A stretch of DNA of 52,182 bases, taken from contig JBBHKE010002560.1 in NCBI GenBank assembly GCA_037447655.1, positions 240,001 to 292,182 of the forward strand. Direction: 5' to 3'. Made by a program: the position numbers and the translations under genes. Below are positions 46,772-52,182 of the stretch, in pieces. The notes under the pieces are model-generated. The model ran no database searches, had not been told where the DNA came from, and saw only the letters and a program-made list of their open reading frames with translations. Within the stretch, counting starts at the first letter, position 1. Each line of letters opens with the position of its first letter. Source of the stretch: Zygnema cylindricum (lineage: Eukaryota; Streptophyta; Zygnematophyceae; Zygnematales; Zygnemataceae).

Positions 46772-46778
46772 ATAGAAG

Positions 46779-46796
46779 CTCTCCTCGCGAGGAGAG
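46779..46796. repeat. Perfect 18-bp palindrome
   Basis: CTCTCCTCGCGAGGAGAG, seven bases beyond the right end of the Harbinger-like element. Confidence 0.85.
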
Positions 46797-49700
46797 TTGC
46801 TTCACGCTGGACGATTAGCTTGAGTACAAGTGTAATGGAAAAAAAAATATCTACGTCTAACAGGCGATCACATGCCTACACGTCGTACGCCGCAAACTTT
46901 TCGTACGAATCATTAGCTACCTTCGGTGGTACAGATATTATCGTTCAGATTCTACGTTTGAAGAATATTTTTAGATATTCAGAATATGAACACTAACTAC
47001 GTGGCACCAATCATAATTTCGAAAGGCTGTTTTCTGGGCCCGACACCATGGAGCGGACTGCCAGTAAACCCTGTCATTAGACGTTTCCGTACGATTGCTG
47101 GGACCGCCTAATGGAATCGAGGCCCTAAGGGTGCAGTAAACTCCTTTTGACTATGTTATGAAGTAAAAATAGGTTCGATTTTGGAAGTCAAATGTACCTT
47201 AGTCCATAATATTTGTCGCACAGGAAATGATAATTTCTGTAGTCTGTACATGTTTGTACTTGCTGACGTAATCTCTTGCGAGAAGGTCGTTATGGCAATA
47301 TCGCTTGTGCAAAGTGTTTCTCTTTGCGCTTACAGTACGGCAGCTCTATTGGCTCATCAAACTCTCATGTACGGTCGCACATAAAGACGCTCTCTTTCAA
47401 TAAAGGAAAATCGGGTTGACTTATGATTTTATCACGCGAATTTGAAGAAAATAAAAATAACAGGATGCACAAAATTCTAAGAAGCATTTTTAGCTGTCGC
47501 AAGACGCAGACTCGATTCCTCCAGGTTGGGGATTCGATCCTCAAAATGTTTCGTGACGCTTGCATTAGCCAAAAAAAGTTTCCACAAAATTTTGTTTTAC
47601 AAGCTACACGTGTTTCTGCTTGTAGCGGCCACATGGCAAATTGTGAACGGCCAGAGTACTGATTCGGGTCCTGCAATGGTCCCAGCAAATGGGTCACAAA
47701 AGGCGTTTCGTGACACGTAAGGACCGTTTTTTTACTATTGTGGAGTGTGGACCAATGACCTACGCCGTACACCTTTTGTCAATACCTGCTCTGCTACAGT
47801 ACTATATGATGTACATTCGTACATAGACATAGAAACTGTAGTTGTCGTGACGTGGATATGTTGCGAAGGTACACACTGGAATCGTACTCCTTGTAAGATG
47901 AAAGCATGTGGAAAAATTGTCATTGGCTTAATTTCGATGGGAAGGCGTTACTCGGACATGTTGGAAGGTACGGATCCGCCGATACGCCTATAGGAAGCTC
48001 GCAGTCACCGACTCACGCAGAGGCTCTTCAAATGGCGGGAACGGTGGATACATGGAACGTAATCCGTATTTTAGAAAGCGTACAATAGAGCCAAAATGCG
48101 GTGTTTTTTCCTATTTGTGATTTATGTATTCCCTAAACCACGTGCTTGTGGAAAGATTTTTAGGAAGGGACATTTTCAATCAGCCAAGAGTCGAATTACT
48201 GCGGTACGGCGCGGTGTTTGTGGAGAAATCTCTCTGGTGTAGGTGGTATTCTGGTAGGTAGATCGTACATACACTCAGTAAAAACGACAAAATAATCTCT
48301 TTGCGAGTACGGAGCATTCCTGGAAGCCTCTTGCTGATCTGAGCCGCACGTGGGAATACAATAGGAATGTCCTACTACTTTCCTACTTTCTGTTTTTCTT
48401 TGTTTGTCAAGGAACTGTCCTAAATTCTTCAAAAGGCAATAGTGCTTTCGGACAATTTTCAAAAAACAAGCAAGGAGCATAGAAATAAAAGTCGGCGAAA
48501 CAGGGATGCTAAGCAAAAGGGAGGTATTCTTATAAAGTGCACACACGAATTTTAATTAGGCAAACTGGCTCTGAATGGACTCTGACAAAGAGTCAAGTTA
48601 AGTAGCGGAGGAGCAGCAATTTCTTTTGCCAAAAAAACCCAGTCCACGAAATAGGCAACAGCCAAAGCAAATTTGCCCTTCAAGTGTGACGCGCGTCAAA
48701 AAATCCGTCAACCGCCTGCCGAGTATTTAAAATAGTCGGGCGCCTTACGAACAGAAGGTACACCGTGAAATGGTATTAGTGAAGGAGAATTATTAGTGCA
48801 ACACATATTTATGCTAACGCTATTATGAGTTAATGGAACCCAAAGCCAAAGGAACATCAAGGTTACTTAGCACACACAACAACAATTTATCTACACGTTC
48901 CCAGAGTGAATAAGCTATAGCTTTTGTCTATATGGTCGATGTTTGAATATGTGAGAACACGTTTGCTTTAATTTCTACCATCTTTACTACCATGGATTAA
49001 AATGTGTAAGTGCGTTAAATGTCGCCGCCTTTATCTTACATTTTTTTTTACTTTTATATGAAGTAACTACCATTATTCGTAGGGACTAACGAATTTCGTA
49101 CATAGCGAAATAAAAAAATGTCGTATATTAGGGTAACTACTAGGGTAATTTGTCCTTTTCTCTCGTACCACAATGTCATACGTTTATACGGACACTCTCT
49201 CCCCCAACCGATAATTATAGGCGATTGTTTATGTTTTGTCCAAAGCGATGTATCGGGACCCCTCACCGTTAGGTAACCATAATGTTGGTGGAATATAGCG
49301 ATAAAAAATTACCCTATACACAACATTAATAAACACACTTTCAAGAAAGAAAAAGTGTGGGGTTTTTAAATTTCTATTATTTCTAATCCACCCTCGAATA
49401 TCGCGGCCGCTTTTGAACCGTTTAAGAATTAGCATTAAGAAGGACACAATTAGTATTTTCAATTCTATTCTTAGTTCACTGTTCAGCATTTAGGTGCCGA
49501 TGGTTTTATCAACGCTAATAGCGATTCACAGTCTACCACCACACATTGTCGGTTGCTGTCGCTTGTCGAATTCCTTGATCGAACAACGTCCGCAGCATGT
49601 CCCTGGTGTTATATGGTGCCGAAGATCTGAAAACCGTACGTTGTGCTTCACTTTTATCGATAAACCTTGCATTCAACATTATTTTGGTTTAATGCTACGA

Positions 49701-49865
49701 CCGACTGTTTCCAATCCTATGCAGTCGGCGGACGGATTTTGTGACGCGCGTCGCACTTCGCGAACAGAAATCGTGGCAGCCCGTCGTCTAATTTCGTGAA
49801 GTGGACTTTTCCGGCGAATCGCCTGTCCACGTGTCAGATTTGACTTCTGTGTCAGAGGTACAGTA
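46797..49865. other. Intergenic DNA, no gene supported
   Basis: Many short overlapping frames on both strands (47181-48546 especially) but none with family character or splice continuity. A degenerate MITE end (TACACCGTGAAATGGTATTAG) lies at about 48759. Confidence 0.45.
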
Positions 49866-50071
49866 CACCTTGAATCGTTATTAGCGTATAGAAATTATTT
49901 GTGTAAAGAAAAAATTAGCGTCATTCATTCTAGTTTAGAGCTAGGAGACGTGGCAGATTATGGTCCACGTCCTTAAATAGTGTAACCTATTATATTTAAG
50001 TTATCAATGTCAAAATTTTGGGGTGCCGATATAGAGTACATAAGGCTAATAAGTAATAGCGATTCACGGAG
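49866..50071 (+). mobile_element. MITE family B, degraded copy B2
   Basis: Ends CACCTTGAATCGTTATTAGCG and the complement-like AATAGCGATTCACGGAG, both flanked by TA. Interior matches B1 (GACGTGGCA, ATTATGGTCCACGT, CAAAATTTTGGGG-like). Confidence 0.65.
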
Positions 50072-50078
50072 TACTGTA

Positions 50079-50614
50079 CACCGCCAATCGTTATTAGCGT
50101 AGAAGTTTCATTAGCGTATAATAAATACAGTGGTGTACGCTATTTAAGAATTTGAAAATTTTGGAAATAATCATACATTCTAATTGCTTGATTATGGTAA
50201 TTTGGATCTTTGAAAAAAAAAAATGTCGGTCGCAAATATGCTTACACTAATATAGGTCTTCGTACAAAATCTGACAAATCGTACACAAATCGTACATTCA
50301 CACGGTCGAAACGCGGCTATCGGACGAATATGTGCAAACGGGAATTTTTACGACCTGGTATTTTTTCCTTTAAATAACGCACATTCTCATGCGTCCACGG
50401 TTACTAAAACTAATTTATTGTACTTTTAAACTTATAAAGGTACATTTATGTACGGTCTGACACTTACCGTACACCACTCTATTTAAAATACAACATACTG
50501 AAAATAACCCTAAATAGAATAAAGAAAAAAATAGAATGAACTGCACTAACGGAGAAAAAAAAAAAAAAAGCGGGACGGAATTAGTGTACACAACGCTAAT
50601 AACGATTGGCGGTG
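50079..50614 (+). mobile_element. MITE family A, copy A2
   Basis: 536 bp with both ends CACCGCCAATCGTTATTAG in inverted orientation, TA on both sides (50077-50078, 50615-50616). Collinear with A1 at the left of the window. Confidence 0.82.
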
Positions 50615-50716
50615 TACTGTACTTCCAGCACAAGAAATATCAAAATATCAGTGTACCTAATTAAATCGTGTACGGGCCAAAAATATTCCATAAGTAGATG
50701 GTATGCTGCTACGGTA

Positions 50717-50922
50717 CACCGCCAATCGTTATTAGCGTTGTGTACGCTAATTCCGTCCCGCTTTTTTTTTTTTATTCTCAAATATAATTATCCACACTAT
50801 TTAAAAAAAGGCTAATTCCTAATTAGAGTAATCGATTTCTTCGCAAATTCCCAATTAGCGTAAACCACGCTAATTATTCGTATACGCTAAAAAAGCTTAC
50901 ACGCTAATAACGATTGGCGGTG
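50717..50922 (-). mobile_element. MITE copy C1, internally deleted family A in reverse orientation
   Basis: 206 bp, TA on both sides. Its first ~58 bp are the reverse complement of the A2 right end (including the TCCGTCCCGC word and poly-T). Its last ~75 bp are the reverse complement of the A1 left end (including AATTAGCGTAAACCACG). The ~400 bp between these are missing. Confidence 0.8.
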
Positions 50923-50924
50923 TA

Positions 50925-52182
50925 CAGTACTGTAGTAAACTACTAAACTCTATTATATTGAGGCACACTAAATTGTGAGTGACATCGTGGCAAGCTATAG
51001 GCCACTTATTGAATAGCCATATTAACACGTCTATGATTTTGCGTCAGAAGTAGTTTGCACATTATATAGAGTGGCCAACTGTTGTAACAATGAGCAGCAA
51101 AGGTTGCGCAAAAAGTAAAAAACGAACCGGAAAGCTGCAAATTAGTTTAACAGAAATTTTGCAGCAAAAATGTTGTCACGCGGCCATTTTTCAGAGGGCA
51201 GTGTAGAAAAATACAGATATTTTCGTTGTCATTGTCAACAAGGCTTCCACGTGGAGCTTAACGTGATCAAGAAGGATTGACGAGCGTATCTAGTGAGCCA
51301 ATAGACTCCTTGAGTAGATTCCGGTAATAGCCAGTGATGCGGGTTTATCTAGACCGGTTGTTTGGCTCATTTCTCAGTACAATACAAAATTTTCTTTGGC
51401 CGAACCTAAAGCCTTTTGTACGATTGTACCTTTTCACAAAAGCCATGAATGCGTGGCATTAATTAGGGCTAATGTCCATCGTAACGGAGCGCCCTTCGTA
51501 AAGAAAAAAAAAAAAAAACCCTTCGTTAGAGCAAAAAGTCAATGAACCCTCGAGCATGTTTCCTCCCAAACAAAAAAAAAAAACTCACTTCCCCCGTTAA
51601 GTAAGATAACCAACACGTGTGAGGCGTTCAAGGGGGGAAAGTCGGCCGTGCCCCCCCCCGTCCCCATCGCCCGTTCCCGGAAAAGGAAAAACATTGAAAT
51701 TGAAAAAAGAAAAGGAAAATACCACACAAGAAAACGAAGTCGGAAAAATAAGGCTGCGGCCCCAAGTAGTTGTAACTTAGCGTACTTACTTTGTATTTTA
51801 GCGCGGATCCGGCGAACCCGGATTTCAAGTGTCTCTATGTGTTCATTCGAAATTGTTACTTAAGTTTGTGACAATTGTATACGTCGACAACGCCCGTGAC
51901 GGCTGTCACCGTGTACAATTTGTGATGACGCACCATATTTTTTTGAAACTTTTTGAAGCGTCGCAAGACACATCGTAATTTTTGAAACAATTTGCGGATT
52001 TGGTATGTCGCGTGTCTTTGCGTGACATCGTTGTTGCACCCGTGGCTGTGCAAATTGCCTTTGCGTAAACCTCTCCCGTCCGGCCGCCATTACTTCGCAT
52101 ATTTTTCACGTTCGCAAGCTTTTCAACTTTGCGTGAAATGACACTGCAGCGTCGAGACCCCTGCAAAAAAAAAAACCGTACA
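50925..52182. other. Intergenic DNA to window end
   Basis: No gene supported. Short frames at 51539-52166 lie on both strands. From about 51782 the sequence has words in common with the left part of the Harbinger-like element. Confidence 0.45.

Noticed and set aside
47510-47550. tRNA T-arm-like GGGGATTCGATCCTC
   Set aside because: No D-arm, anticodon arm or acceptor pairing could be found around it.
1-52182. CRISPR arrays, bacterial operons or rRNA genes
   Set aside because: No regularly spaced identical repeats with unique spacers, no operon structure and no rRNA-like sequence; introns and LTR elements mark the DNA as eukaryotic.

Overview
The window reads as nuclear DNA of a plant-lineage eukaryote, most likely a streptophyte (land plant or charophyte alga). 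Three intron-containing genes can be assembled exon by exon with GT..AG borders and kept phase, and each product looks like a plant family: a RING-CH (RINGv) membrane E3 ligase, a NIAP-type nicotinate/organic-ion MFS transporter, and an F-box protein with Sel1-like repeats resembling Arabidopsis At1g70590. Species cannot be told from sequence alone. Introns are a few hundred bases to about 1.2 kb, intergenic DNA is AT-rich, and transposable elements dominate.

Layout. 1-2.5 kb: short inverted-repeat transposons (MITEs) and GTAC-rich DNA. 2.57-2.84 kb: a small unidentified ORF. 4.07-7.62 kb (-): RING-CH gene, divergent from 8.79-14.07 kb (+): NIAP-like transporter, which converges on 15.62-19.10 kb (-): F-box/Sel1 gene. 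19.1-21.8 kb: a decayed MITE and a long CT-rich tract. 21.8-34.6 kb: a composite repeat region with a 142-bp tandem repeat carrying two hairpins per unit, a decayed intron-bearing pogo/Tigger-like DDE transposase on the minus strand, and an unidentified repeat-rich minus-strand ORF cut in two by a young Ty1/Copia element (26495-32706; 891-bp LTRs, CTACC target duplication). 36.3-42.0 kb: a second, older Copia element with its 3' LTR truncated and five in-frame nonsense codons but no frameshift. 42.0-52.2 kb: repeat-derived DNA with a Harbinger-like inverted-repeat element at 45.9-46.8 kb and another MITE cluster at 49.9-50.9 kb of the same families as at the left edge.

The three host genes do not form an obvious pathway. 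The RING-CH and F-box proteins both belong to ubiquitin-ligase families, and the transporter is a plasma- or organelle-membrane carrier. The transporter reading frame is complete except for one extra T in a run of ten Ts, so it is either a homopolymer error or a recently broken allele. The most unusual items are: the telomere-type (TTAGGG)n array used as coding sequence in the F-box gene; the nest of a Copia element inside an unknown ORF, next to and perhaps inside a pogo-like transposase locus decorated with GCGACGA hairpins; an antisense tRNA-like A-box/B-box in the Copia LTR; and a MITE family whose internal-deletion derivative can be seen directly.
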